A stretch of DNA of 64,000 bases from Hyaloperonospora brassicae (Eukaryota > Oomycota > Peronosporomycetes > Peronosporales > Peronosporaceae), in the NCBI GenBank assembly GCA_947650285.1, contig CANTFL010000422.1:1-64000 (forward strand). Direction: 5' to 3'. A program made the translations under genes and the position numbers. Below the pieces are notes generated by a model. The model was not told where the DNA came from, made no database searches, and saw nothing but the letters and a program-made list of their open reading frames with translations. This document shows, piece after piece, positions 47,469 to 58,384 of this stretch; position 1 is the stretch's first letter; every line of letters starts with the position of its first letter.

Positions 47469-48254
47469 CTCGATCGACTGACTGAGCTCTCTCGGCTGTC
47501 TTGAGCGCTCGATTCCCTGTGATGCGACATAGCGAGAGGGCGACGGGGACGTGTCAAAGTCGATGAACGTCCTGCTGATAATGATGGCTCGGTCAAAGAA
47601 GCGACGATCAGTGGATGGAAACCTGAAGCACCGAGAGAGACGGACGGACGGACCGCAGTGGCAACAAACAATGATACACAACGACACTTGCTTGTGCTTC
47701 AGAACGTGGTCTGTTCGCTTGCTTGCTTTCGACTGACTGGTGGTACAGCTAATCGATGTGGCACTGCTTGACCACGGGCACATGGCTTGAAGGGCGTTGT
47801 GTGTGAAGCTGTTGTGGCTAGGTACGTACGTACGTCGCTGAAACGAGTCGTTGAAGCGAATTGCCGAGAACAACGATCCGTTGGCAGACGCAGACACCGA
47901 TACCAATACTGCGTGGTCCATCTTTGTTCCTGTGGGTGACAGTTGAGGCAAAGACTATCGATAGGACAAGAGCAAACGCGTTTCGACTCTTTCGTAGTGC
48001 ATTAAACGTGAGACCGTCGTCAACTTCTCCAGTATTCAGCATCCAACGTCCGCCGCAACGCGAATTCCTGGAAGAAACTTGTCACCGAAGGCGGCCAGAG
48101 CAGCCCGCCGTCCGACGCAACCATCAGCCTCTCGCCTCCACTGCTTGTTCACTGTCCGATGAGAGCGTCGACTTCGCACGACAAGCTTTGTCGCTCGGTA
48201 TTGTTGTTCGCGCCGGCCGCTGACCAGCTTCAGCTTAGCCACCTCTCGAATGGG

Positions 48255-48404
48255 CTACTTGTTAGCAGACGAAGGAAGCGTGCGTGGTTTGGCAGTTTCA
48301 TCGGCAGATTTCGAATACGAACGACGAACACCCAACGCTTGAGTCGTGTCATGCTTCACACAGAAAAAGCCAACGGCGAGGAAAAGTACACTGAAGAAGC
48401 GCAT
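48255..48404 (-). CDS. Candidate 49-aa secreted peptide (right copy)
   Basis: Identical in residues to 41769-41918, with the same hydrophobic leader and the same in-frame stop. Upstream of it (outer side) the two arms begin to diverge. Confidence 0.45.
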   Translation of the reverse strand: MRFFSVLFLAVGFFCVKHDTTQALGVRRSYSKSADETAKPRTLPSSANK

Positions 48405-49103
48405 ACTGGAGGTGTAGACGTTCCGAGGTGATTGCAAAATTGATTATGAGTGCTCTCAACTTGAGCGCCAATGTAATTTCGCAAGTCCCTCTACTTCAAT
48501 CACAAACAAACGTGCTAGACATCGGTTTGAAGTCAAAGATTGGCGAGATGCATTCAGCATGGTCCTGACTTCTCTTTCTTACATGTCACGACCACCTCTA
48601 CGTCTTTTTTTCTACCACTTGTCGTGTCAACGAGAAAAAGACACCGTACATTCGCGGTAAAGTCACCGAGCATATGCGACGAAGCCACGAGATGGCGATC
48701 TTCTGGTAAACAGGAAAATACCAGAGCTGACATGACATGTTTTTGTGGGTTTTTGGAAAACCCGAATAATTGGGTTCGACAAAATTTTGTTTTTCTGGTG
48801 TTTTAGGCCCCTGATCGTCGTGCGAAGGAAATATCTTGACCCCTCAAAAGTGTTGTCAGATAAGCGCCTCAGCGTGAGGTTCCTCAAAAGAGCTTGTAAT
48901 TTAAGCGACACGGTGTGGCAGCACCATGCGAAAGGTCACCGAATCGATATTTAGTGACCGAGTACAAAAGTTATAACCTTCGGGTAATGGTGTGTCGGAA
49001 TTCACCAGCACTGTCTTGCCAGACGGTGACTACCCCCATGCTAAGTACGTTTGGGCGACTTAAGTAACATACTACCAGAATTAGAAACGTACAACTAGAC
49101 GAA

Positions 49104-49252
49104 CAGTAATGCGCGACGAAAGGTGAGTAATGCGCGACGAGAAAATGAGTAATGCGCGACGAGACGGTGAGTAATGCGCGACGAGACGGTGAGTAATGCG
49201 CGACCAGACGATTAGTAACGCGCGACGAGACGGTTAGCAATGCGCGACTAGA
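49104..49252 (+). repeat. 22-bp minisatellite, about 7 copies
   Basis: Units read AGTAATGCGCGACGAGACGGTG with small changes (first unit 21 bp). The last unit ends GATTACTGACGTA. The same words (GATTAGTAATGCGCG and GATTACTGACGTA) recur once at 52755-52793, on the other side of the hAT sequence. Confidence 0.9.
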
Positions 49253-49502
49253 CGATTACTGACGTAGAAACAGAAAGAATCTAGTAGGCTTAGAGTAGCA
49301 ACAGGAGGGTGTGAATTAAGGACATTAATATAACACTGTGAATTTTGCTAAACTTCAACCACTTCCTTTAAAAAAGGCCACATTCCTTGGTTCCACAACC
49401 TCATTTCAGCCCTAGTGACTACGAGACTCAATCGAAAATTGGAAATAATTTTGGTCTGGTTAAAGAAGGTATTCTCGGCGTCGACCGTAGAACAAAAGAC
49501 TA

Positions 49503-52122
49503 ATGTTATCATTTACCTACTTAGAAACTCAGCTCCCGGTATATCGAATTCCCACAATATCTAGCTTCAGCCCTAGCTTCTTCATTCCCAGCAGTGAGCG
49601 TGCGGTCGGCAATGTACTCCCACGACACAACGATGGTGCCCCTGCGCCTCTTTACTTCAATGCCATCGACCCCGCAATGCTAAGCAGCGACAATGAAGTG
49701 CGGGAGCAAGACGACAATGATAGCAATGTGGAGGACATAGACAACGAACCGCGCAAGAAGCGTGGCCGCCTTCAGAGCAAGGTTGGCAACACTTTACCAA
49801 AGCCAATCAGCCGCAGGTATGCAAGCCGAACATCTGCAAGCATTGTAAGACTCTAATGAACTACCACAAGAAGAGCGAGATGGTCAAGATGCACCCTAAC
49901 AATGGCGGACCTTCCGAAAATCGATGAACGGTATGGAAGGCATCGATCGCACGGAATAATATCATCGGAACGGAAGCTGACTTGTCAAGCGAAAGCTCCA
50001 TCTCTATTCGATGCCATTTCGAGACAGCGGACTTCGATCATGCAGTTCACACTGACTGCGATCTCCAAGGCGGCGAATGCCAAGTGTCAACAGCAGATCG
50101 CTCTCTAATTCTACGTGACCGGAATTTCGTTTCAGCGCGTTTAATATAGACATTTGAAGGAGGCCATCCGTTCGATGCGTACTGACGACAACATACCCCC
50201 AAATTGTAACGGGGCAGTCCGTTACATGGAAATTGTCATTTGAAAGATAATGACAATAAAGAATATTATGTTATATATCTGTTAACAATATCACCAATAG
50301 TGGTGATATTGATGGGTCGACCACAGAGTCTGCTCATTGGTTGACATCTTGATGATATCAACTTACCAATCGCCGCAAGACGCGCGCAATGAGTGGTGAG
50401 TAGACGTCGTCATACACTCAGTTAGATTAGTATAATTAAGTTTAGTCAAACAGAGAGATAGTAGTTAAAAATTTCATTATATTAATATAGCAGTTCTACT
50501 TTTCCCTTATCTACGCTTCCTCGTTTGCCTCGTGAACGCTTGTCGGTGCACGATACCCTTGCGGTAAGTTCACGCAAGGGTGTGCCCCGTTACACAAATC
50601 GAAAATATCTGGGATCAACGCTTCGTGACAGTCGCCACGCCGGAATCTTGGCAAAGACCTATTGGCGTTCGGCTGACGGTGCGACGTTTCTGACGACCGA
50701 TGGCTGGACAAACATAAAAAACGATTCTGACATCAACTACATGGCCGTTTCACCTACCTGCAGCCTGTTATTGGAATCAGTGTCTACTAGTCAGCAGGCA
50801 CACGACTATCAATTAATCGCCGACGCCATCTCTTGCGTAATCTGCCGCCATGACAAGACGACATTTGAACGTACCGTGAATGATAGAACAAGCGCTAACG
50901 AAAAATCGTTAAGGGTCCAGCGTTAAAAGATTTTATCAATGAAACTCCAGAGACGATGTGCGCACAGCGTGCAACTTTTTGAAAATGAGATATTTGAAGC
51001 CATCAAGACCAAGCAACGTGGCGTTAAGGAAGCAACCTATCCAGATGTCTACCTTTTTGATATTCTGCATGAATTTGTGGAAGATTGCAAGAATATCGAC
51101 AGGTTTTTCCACCAGTTATACATCATGAAGGCCCAACTTTGCGATCTTCACAACTCTAATGGTGCTCCCATGCTCCAGAGATCGATACCAACCCGTTGTG
51201 GTACGATTCAGGCAATGGCCAAGAATCTACGATCTTCAAAAAGACATGTATACGTGCTTGTCTCAAGGTGCAATTACATCCAGGAAATAGCAAGCCAAAA
51301 AGCTCAATAGGTCGAGGTGCGCACCACCGTCACTGACAAGCGCTTTATCGAAAAGGCGGAAAAGATCTTGGCGATCCTGCGTGCACTTGATCTTTCATCG
51401 TCAAGTACCAGTCGGACAAGATCCGAATCTCAGAGGTGTTGCCCGACTTTTTCAACCTGCAAACGGAATTTAAAGATTCCACAACGACACAGGCATCCCC
51501 ACGGCGGAACAGGACTACCTAATTAAGCTTGCCGAACAGCGCATGTATTTTACGTATGGCGTGGCGCACACGTGGATACCTGCTCGAGCCGGTGCTGCTT
51601 GGTGGGGGCATGCCCAGCGCCATCTTCGTTGTAGTTTAAAGGACGCTATAATCAACATGCCCATTGACGACGAGCAGCCTGTCGACAATGCTCATGAAAG
51701 GCAAGTTTACTTGGAATATACCAATTTTGTTGTTGTGGCAACAAATGAATAGGCCCAAGATTCATTTCAATTTCAGCTCCTTGCCAATCGAAGCGAGACT
51801 CTATTAGAATGGTGGCTCACAGACGGTAAGGATTTATTTAATGCTTCAAAAGGTCGCCATCAAACGTTTCAGCATGTCCACCTCGACCGCTAGATTTGAG
51901 CGCAACTTCTCAACAATGGAATTTACCATTCCTAAGATCAGAAACATCTTGGCCCGAGATACCGTCAACAAGCTTGTATTCATCAAGTCAAACCTTGGAT
52001 ATTTCTACGACTCGCCAAAAGCAGACAGTGACAAGTACAGCAGGAACACTGAGAGCAACGTCGATGACAACGAGCTATTAGATAAAGTAATAGATAAAGT
52101 ATCGACCTTATCACAACAATAA
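49503..52122 (+). pseudogene. hAT-family transposase, interrupted by a solo LTR
   Basis: The N-terminal frame 49503-49856 has an acidic, Lys/Arg-rich linker. In another frame near 49828-49890 a BED-type finger is visible (ICKHCKTLMNYHKKSEMVKMH). After the LTR, 50600-50926 reads ILAKTYWRSADGATFLTTDG and WTNIKNDSDINYMAVSP (DUF659/RNase H-like catalytic start). 50939-51526 continues (SIPTRCGTIQAMAKNL, SRCNYIQEIASQKAQ). 51841-52122 carries the C-terminal dimerisation segment (TARFERNFSTMEFTIPKIRNIL). TAG at 51308-51310 and several shifts inactivate it. Terminal inverted repeats were not identified. Confidence 0.8.
50205..50594 (+). repeat. Solo LTR, 390 bp, with 5-bp target duplication
   Basis: Starts TGTAACGGGG and ends CCCCGTTACA, flanked by a perfect duplication CAAAT (50200-50204 and 50595-50599). 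It lies inside the hAT coding region. No internal element remains, so it arose by LTR-LTR recombination. Same family as 1-230 and relative of 12717-13159. Confidence 0.95.
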
Positions 52123-52899
52123 AACCATGTCAAAAACGGATTTTTTGTACTAAAGTCAAAACCAGATGTTTTGACCAGATAAAATCGTTTTTTCCACCTC
52201 TGCAATTTACTGAGACTGCATCTAAAGAAGACAAGATTCGCTTTTGTTCGGAAGACGTGCGTAATCTCGATACCTTTTCGTACCTTCCTTTCCTGTGAAC
52301 AATGAAGGTCCTTAAGCACTCTTCGTGTTTCTGGTCAACGTTATAAACAGTCTAGCCGAAGACAGCGGACCATGTCTATTGTAGGTCACAAGATGACCAT
52401 TATAAGTAGTTGTAGTAGTAGATGGTAAGTGTCGATATGCTAAGTGAAGATGGTCATCATTCCTCATAGCATATATGAAATTTTAGTCCTTCTTCACATA
52501 CTGTAGAACTCATTCGTGTTCGACACTGAATCGTCTATAAAAGAACGTGAAGGTTCATAGAAGGTAGGTTATCACATCGAATCTCCTAACTCATCACATA
52601 CATTTGCGCCATGTTTGAGCCTACGGCTCTTACCCCACGACTGTTGTTAAGATGCGCCTCGGCCAGCAAGCGATCGACGAAAGGTAGAATTTGTCCACCG
52701 GTTGTGCGCCTATTCGAATCGTAATGCACGTTATGGCCATTACTCATGCGCGGTTATGCGATTAGTAATGCGCGTAGTAGCGATTACTGACGTATACGGT
52801 GCGCACCATATAAATTAGAGTCTCCCTTATTTATTATGGCCGGGACCGCCAAATTTTGATCGAATAAAGAAATTATTTAAAAGTGGAGTAAGGGGGAAA
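52123..52899. other. No gene; one copy of the minisatellite words and a TATA-like site
   Basis: GATTAGTAATGCGCG and GATTACTGACGTA at 52755-52793 are followed by CATATAAATTAGAG (52806-52820), which resembles a TATA box. This may be a promoter or LTR fragment for the Tigger element downstream or a repeat edge of the hAT element. Confidence 0.4.
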
Positions 52900-54441
52900 G
52901 GGATAAAGGGGAGGGTGCTACATTTTTTTACTCCCAACATGGTCGCCAATCGACATACCCTCACAGACATCCTCCGCACGGCGATCTGCATGGAGAAGCA
53001 GAGACGTCCACGCCTCACCCAGGAAGCTCTGTGTCGGTGGATGCTGGAGGGGCATTGAATCACGGTCACCCAAGGGACAATAAGCAACGTCCAGAAGCGT
53101 TCTGCAGACCTGCTAGGTTTAGCCATAAGCGATGAAGACCTACATTCCCAGCGACGGAAAGGCGTTTTCATCCCGCTGGTGGAGACGGCGCTTACTCGGT
53201 AGATGATTGAGTATCATGGTGTTGTCAACATCGGCGGATACCTGATCTAGGGAAAAAGTGGCATCGTATATAAAGGCGAGATGTACACCCTGCAATAATG
53301 AGAGTGCATCCGCATTCTCAAATCAGTTGGTTGCAGATATTTAAAAGTCGCCACGAAATCCGCATGCACTATTGCTTTGTCGAAAGCGGATTTGTCGACG
53401 TAGAAGCACTGGAGGAGCGCCTGCCGTAAATTTGCGCTCAATTGGACTCGTACAACGCCGCCGATATCTACAACATGCATGAGACCGGCCTGTTCTACCG
53501 AAGACAGGCCGGTTCATCGCTTTCGACACACCAGCGGAAGGGTCACAAGCAGGGGAAAGAGCGGATGACGATGACCATCTGCAGAGACGCAGGCGGATCC
53601 GACAAGTTTCTGCTGTGGGTCATCGGGAAGGTTCCTAATCCCACGCTGTTTCAAAACCGTTGACCGCAAAAGCCTGGTCGTTGCCTATCACGCCAACAAG
53701 AAACTGTAGATGACTCTCAACGAGTTCAAACTAGGGCTTAAAGCCTCCGCCAAACACTTTGCCGGGCACAAGGGCATTCAGATCCTCGACAACTGCTTTG
53801 CGCGCATCATGGAAGAGAATCTGGACAACGCCGGAATCATTCTGCATAATACAGCGCTATTGTATTTCCCGCATAATACGACCATCAAGGTTCAGCCTTG
53901 CGACGCTGATATTATAAGCAACTTGAAAGCGTATTACTGTAGGCGCTACATCCGCCACCTACTGGATCGACTTGAAAACAATTCGCCGGTTGCAGCAAAG
54001 ATCAACGTCTTGGAGGCGCTTCAGCTTGCGCTTGCAGCATGGACTCTAAATTTCCGGCCTCAGTGCATCCTTAATTGCTTTACGCACTGAAACCTTCTCA
54101 TCTCCGACATGGAGAACGCTGCAAATGCCAAAGTGGAAGTCCCGCGAGCAGTCTTTGAGGTCATACAGGGACAAGTTGAACAACTTTATCGCAAACCGAT
54201 GTCCATCGACTTCCTGCTCAATGATCGCGACGAAGAGCAGGTGAGCTACACAACGATAGAGGCAGATTTTTTCGAAAGCGGTCAATTGCCGATGTCAGCA
54301 CGTGGCAGCTACGGCAAAGAGGGCGATAAAGTGGCGGCACCGCCCGTCCCTCTTCGTAATGCTGCATCGATGCTTGCAGAGCTCAAGACTTTCCGTTTGC
54401 AGCAGGAGACTGGAGAGGGGTTCTCATGGATGTTTCAATAA
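52900..54441 (+). pseudogene. pogo/Tigger (CENP-B-like) transposase
   Basis: The N-terminal DNA-binding part reads RRPRLTQEALCRWMLEGH and TISNVQKRSADLLGLA (52950-53130). The DDE_1 domain begins at 53445 with YNAADIYNMHETGLFYRRQ; the catalytic Asp of the usual N-M-D-E-T-G motif is His. Then follow GKERMTMTICRDAGGSDK, LLWVIGKVPNPTLF, ILHNTALLYFPHNTTIKVQP and CDADIISNLKAYYCRR (second-half motifs), and NVLEALQLALAAWTLNFRPQ (C-terminal block). The frame 54109-54441 is an acidic tail. Stops near 53057, 53204, 53430 and 54088, with shifts between, show it is inactive. Confidence 0.8.
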
Positions 54442-57180
54442 ATGCAGGATCAGGTGGAAAATCTTCAGCAAAAGTCCTTTACAGCAACAAACTCTGGATA
54501 TATTTCCTATAATAGTCCCCTGGCAGCAGTTAATGTATGAATGGCGAAAAATCCCTGGCTTCAATATTAAAAATAAAGAAGTTTTATATATTTGGCCTGA
54601 ACTAAACATGAGACCCGACATTTTCATCAAGTAAGGAAGATTATTAAACAAGAAAATACAAATATTACGGAGACTCTATTGTATAATATGTAACTTCTAA
54701 GTGCAAAAGCCAAATCTGATAAAGAAAAAAATTATTCTTTCGCCATTTCCGCAACCGAAAACGTCTTTCAAACGCCCCAGTCGTCCTGCACACACTAAGC
54801 ACGTCTTTTGCACGTTTTAGAAGCCAATCAAGGTACTGATCAGTCACCAGTTGCCGACATGTCGCGCCCCAATAGAAAGCTACGACACATGCAGGTTATA
54901 TGGGAAGTTGCTGCGCCCGCAGTGTGATTCGAAATCAATGTGATTTCAACAGCCGTAACAATTATTTTGAAGAGATAATTAATGAGTCCGGATATTACAT
55001 CATCTACGCTAAATTCAATTGCCCTGCATCAATTTTTCTAAAAGAGAATAAATGCCATGCTCTTAAAAAGGTCTCGAGCACATGGTCACATATATTTTTT
55101 TAATCGCTCACTACCATTTGACGCCGTTCTCAAAAGTGCTATAGAAAGAAGTTCGCATACCGCGAGATCAAGACTTTGAAGGCCGCCGAACACGCAATAT
55201 GAAATATCGGTTGCATTGTAAGGTCCCATAATTCAATTTTGTCGGATGTCAAAGTTTTGGATACTGCCAATTATCGGGCTTTGCAAAATGTTTTCCAAAC
55301 CGTGATGAGTCGGATGGATTTTAATGATTGAAAGCGTCGTTTTTTTGTAATAGAGGACAACCAGGCAAATTTATGCCGTTTAGGGTGACAACATCCCTTT
55401 TTGCACTTCTTAGACTGCAAACATGGTGTTTAAGCTAATTCGTCTACCAATTAAAGGATTCAACGCGAAGATTTGGCAAAAAGTAAGAAAAAGAAGTCTA
55501 CGCGGGGAATTTGTGGCGGTAAAAAGGAATTTGCCGCGAATGAAAAATTGATGCAATTCTTCGAAATTTTAGGGTCCTGTGACTTCGCGATCCATCTGTC
55601 ATATCATAACTCGAGACGATGGAGGCGAAGATAGTATTATACATATCCATATATGGTCTAATAATTTTGTTAAAATATAAACGAGATGGGGAGTATATAC
55701 GTGACAGAGATCAAACATTGTTACAGTTTGAAGATGGGCAAATGGTGGTTGAAGAGTTAAGCATATTTAGATTAGCGAAAAAAGTTGCGATTGATGGACC
55801 TACATACTGCCACTTCGTATTTTAGTCCGTAACCAAAGGAAGCTTGATTAACGACGACCACGGCGCTCAATACTGCCATTAAACACCACATAAATGTGCC
55901 TTATCTGCGAGCACAACCCTTGTCACACAAAAGCACTCATCAAATGATTCTGAATACTAACGAGCCTCCGCAGAGTATTACGACTAGTGAGGGAGATGGA
56001 GAAGGTCTTGATCCAGGATGTACCATCTGCAGTAACGTTTCTGCCTTCAACCGCTTGAACTACTTAAGTGCGAGCAACAAAGTTACAACTTCGTCGTTTC
56101 ATGCATCCCGGTATCAAATGTATTGCTGTAATTTGATCCCGGAGTATTGCTTAGCAACACAATTATTAAGTTGTGTTAATCTCTTTCCACCATTGATCTA
56201 TATCATCCTTATAGCAATGAAGTATATACCATTCAACAAAATTAAACACGCACGTGATGACTTGTAGAGCATGCATGTGTCTCGAATTTTACATGCAGCC
56301 TTTTTTGCGTAAAAGCATTCCTTTCGAGAATGTGCATGATTATATACGATGACACCGATCCTATTGTTTCTTGAGATAGACGAACTTAGTTTCTTGTGTG
56401 CTGCAAGCAAGCATTATGAGAAATAATATCTTGTTTATAATGCATGGACGGGTAGTTTGTAAGCTTACTACTGCAAATGTAGACTTGTTACGCATAAAAG
56501 CTCTTGGTAATTGATGAGACGGCTAAACATACATCGATATCAGAAAATGCAAATCGAAACGTATTTTAAAGCCCGTGGGTATGTATTTGCCTCAGCGAGG
56601 ATCAACTACTTGAAGGTGCTGATTCATATAAGTTCGACCGTCGACAAGCGCGCGACGTGCACCAATCGACCTAAGCCAAAAAATTCAGCCAGCAGCAATT
56701 CTTACGATTTGTTTTATCAACACTTGCACAGAAATAAAACCATAACGTATATTTTTGCAAAATCGATGATCATCTTAGTCTGGCGAGGAGGTATAAAGTA
56801 AACAGTTTCTATTCTAACTGAATTCTTTACGCTTTTTGTCGTGCCGTAACCTTCACGCTTGCGTCGTCTATAGAGCTTTATGAATAGGTAGATACATTTA
56901 TGCATATTCACAACAACGACCAACCCCGGTGACGGAGGAAATTAACTCACTTCGGGACCGAGAGGATGCGTGGCTTGACGATAGTGCATAGGCGGTACAA
57001 AGAAACATATTTGGAGAGCACTAACAAATCCGTACATAGTGGGTCGCTCGAGTACATGTATATAACTCAAACCTTCTCTCTCTTAAGAAATATACAAATG
57101 TATAAACTTCCGCGTAGATAACATGAAGGGGTTCCTTCATGTTATAAAAAGATGATCAGAATGTAGCTGTCTAATATCTG
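54442..57180. other. AT-rich DNA; outer flank of inverted repeat B
   Basis: Short frames only. 55619-55825 (68 aa) starts with a hydrophobic stretch (VLYISIYGLIILL) and an acidic/basic tail, but no domain is recognised. 55896-56050 is the relative of 40712-40880. 56511-56801 (96 aa) is unassigned. Confidence 0.5.
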
Positions 57181-58384
57181 TATATCGAAAAGGTCGCGAT
57201 GAAGAGACATATGCGACGTTTTGGAAGGTACCACTGCCTGAGCATTCGATCCTAGCCATTACGAGCCAATGACATTCGGATTGTAAGAGGGTTCGGATAT
57301 CACTTCAGATATACGTAATAAATGTTCCACGGGCTGAGTGTACGTTCATATCTAGCTCGTACGTACAATCAGCACAAAAAGTAACTCGTTAGCCTTATCG
57401 TAAGATCAGTGATGAGCATACGCATCTTTTTATGTTCTTCAACGGTCTTGTGAGTAGATTCTTTCTTACTCATCTATTCCACCTCAAATTTGACTCTCAA
57501 CTAAAGGTCAGATGTGGCTGAGCGAAGGACGATAGAAAAAGACAGGATCATGTCAACTTGACGTCCGATTGTTTATCGATGCAACACGAGCGCGGAAGTA
57601 TTGATAACATGGTATCTAGTATGTTGAGAGCGAGAAACGTTGCTCTTCCTATTACAAGATATTAGAAACGTTCAATCGCTGCGAGAAGATGCGGCGATGA
57701 TTTGATGAGTGCCTCATACGAAGGTCACTGTAATTGTGTCAGGTATGATCACCATATACCATAAAAGTGCGTATATGCACGGTACGGCTATCTTCGAGAC
57801 CTCAATATCTCAGAGACCATAAGACAGCTTCAATTTTGGTAAAGCGCCATACTGGTAAACAACATGAATCGTATTGCATATATTGCAGGCCTCCTGATAG
57901 AACTTCCTCACATCATACGTTGCTTCATGTTTCGCCATACTGATGTCGTACATCAATCCATTGAAGATCAGTGCGACAAATATGTCGCTTCGTGGTCTAG
58001 TCGACTATGAGACGTTGGATCACTTTGGTGATTGCCATTGACTGGAGTACCAAGTATATTCCTTGTATCAGTATCTCATCAATATATCTTAACCTACCAT
58101 AGTCTAAAGCATGTTGAGCGCGAAACGACTTGAAGGAGATGACTTTGCATCTTACAGTAGTAGCATCCATTACAGTGAAATAAGGCGTAGTGGGAATTTA
58201 CGATACGATAATATAGAAGCTGTGCGATAAAGAATCCACGTACATGATATGGATGACAAATCTGATGCCATCTTGCAATTATCATGGCTCATACGAATAT
58301 ATAGTTCATCGAACCTGGCAAGGTCGTGACTAAGTCGATTGTCAGTTCATTAAATGTACATCTGACCAATTATATATCGGAGCG
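57181..58384 (+). repeat. Large inverted repeat B, left arm (1204 bp)
   Basis: Reverse complement of 60675-61878 with very few differences. The 63-codon frame 58094-58285 (minus) and its mirror 60774-60965 differ at one residue. The sequence is a diverged relative of the arms of repeat A over most of its length: shared blocks include GAGAGCGAGAAA, AATCGCTGCGAGA, CTCAGAGACC-like and TATGTCGCTTCGTGGTCTAGTCG. Confidence 0.95.

Larger units (their letters stand above)
46634..48715 (-). repeat. Inverted duplication C, right arm
   Basis: Mirror of 41440-43538. It includes the 3' end of the MCM8-like gene, the 67-aa membrane protein gene, the signal-peptide ORF and a diverged outer section. The arms are separated by a 3095-bp core (43539-46633) that contains the 5' and AAA+ parts of the MCM8-like gene. 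Confidence 0.95.

Noticed and set aside
47274..47951. 225-codon minus frame and 131-codon plus frame in the right arm
   Set aside because: They cross the intron of the 67-aa gene or run antisense to it, and composition is not protein-like outside that gene.
49104..49252. Regular repeats that could suggest a CRISPR array
   Set aside because: Units are contiguous without spacers and the organism is eukaryotic; it is a minisatellite.
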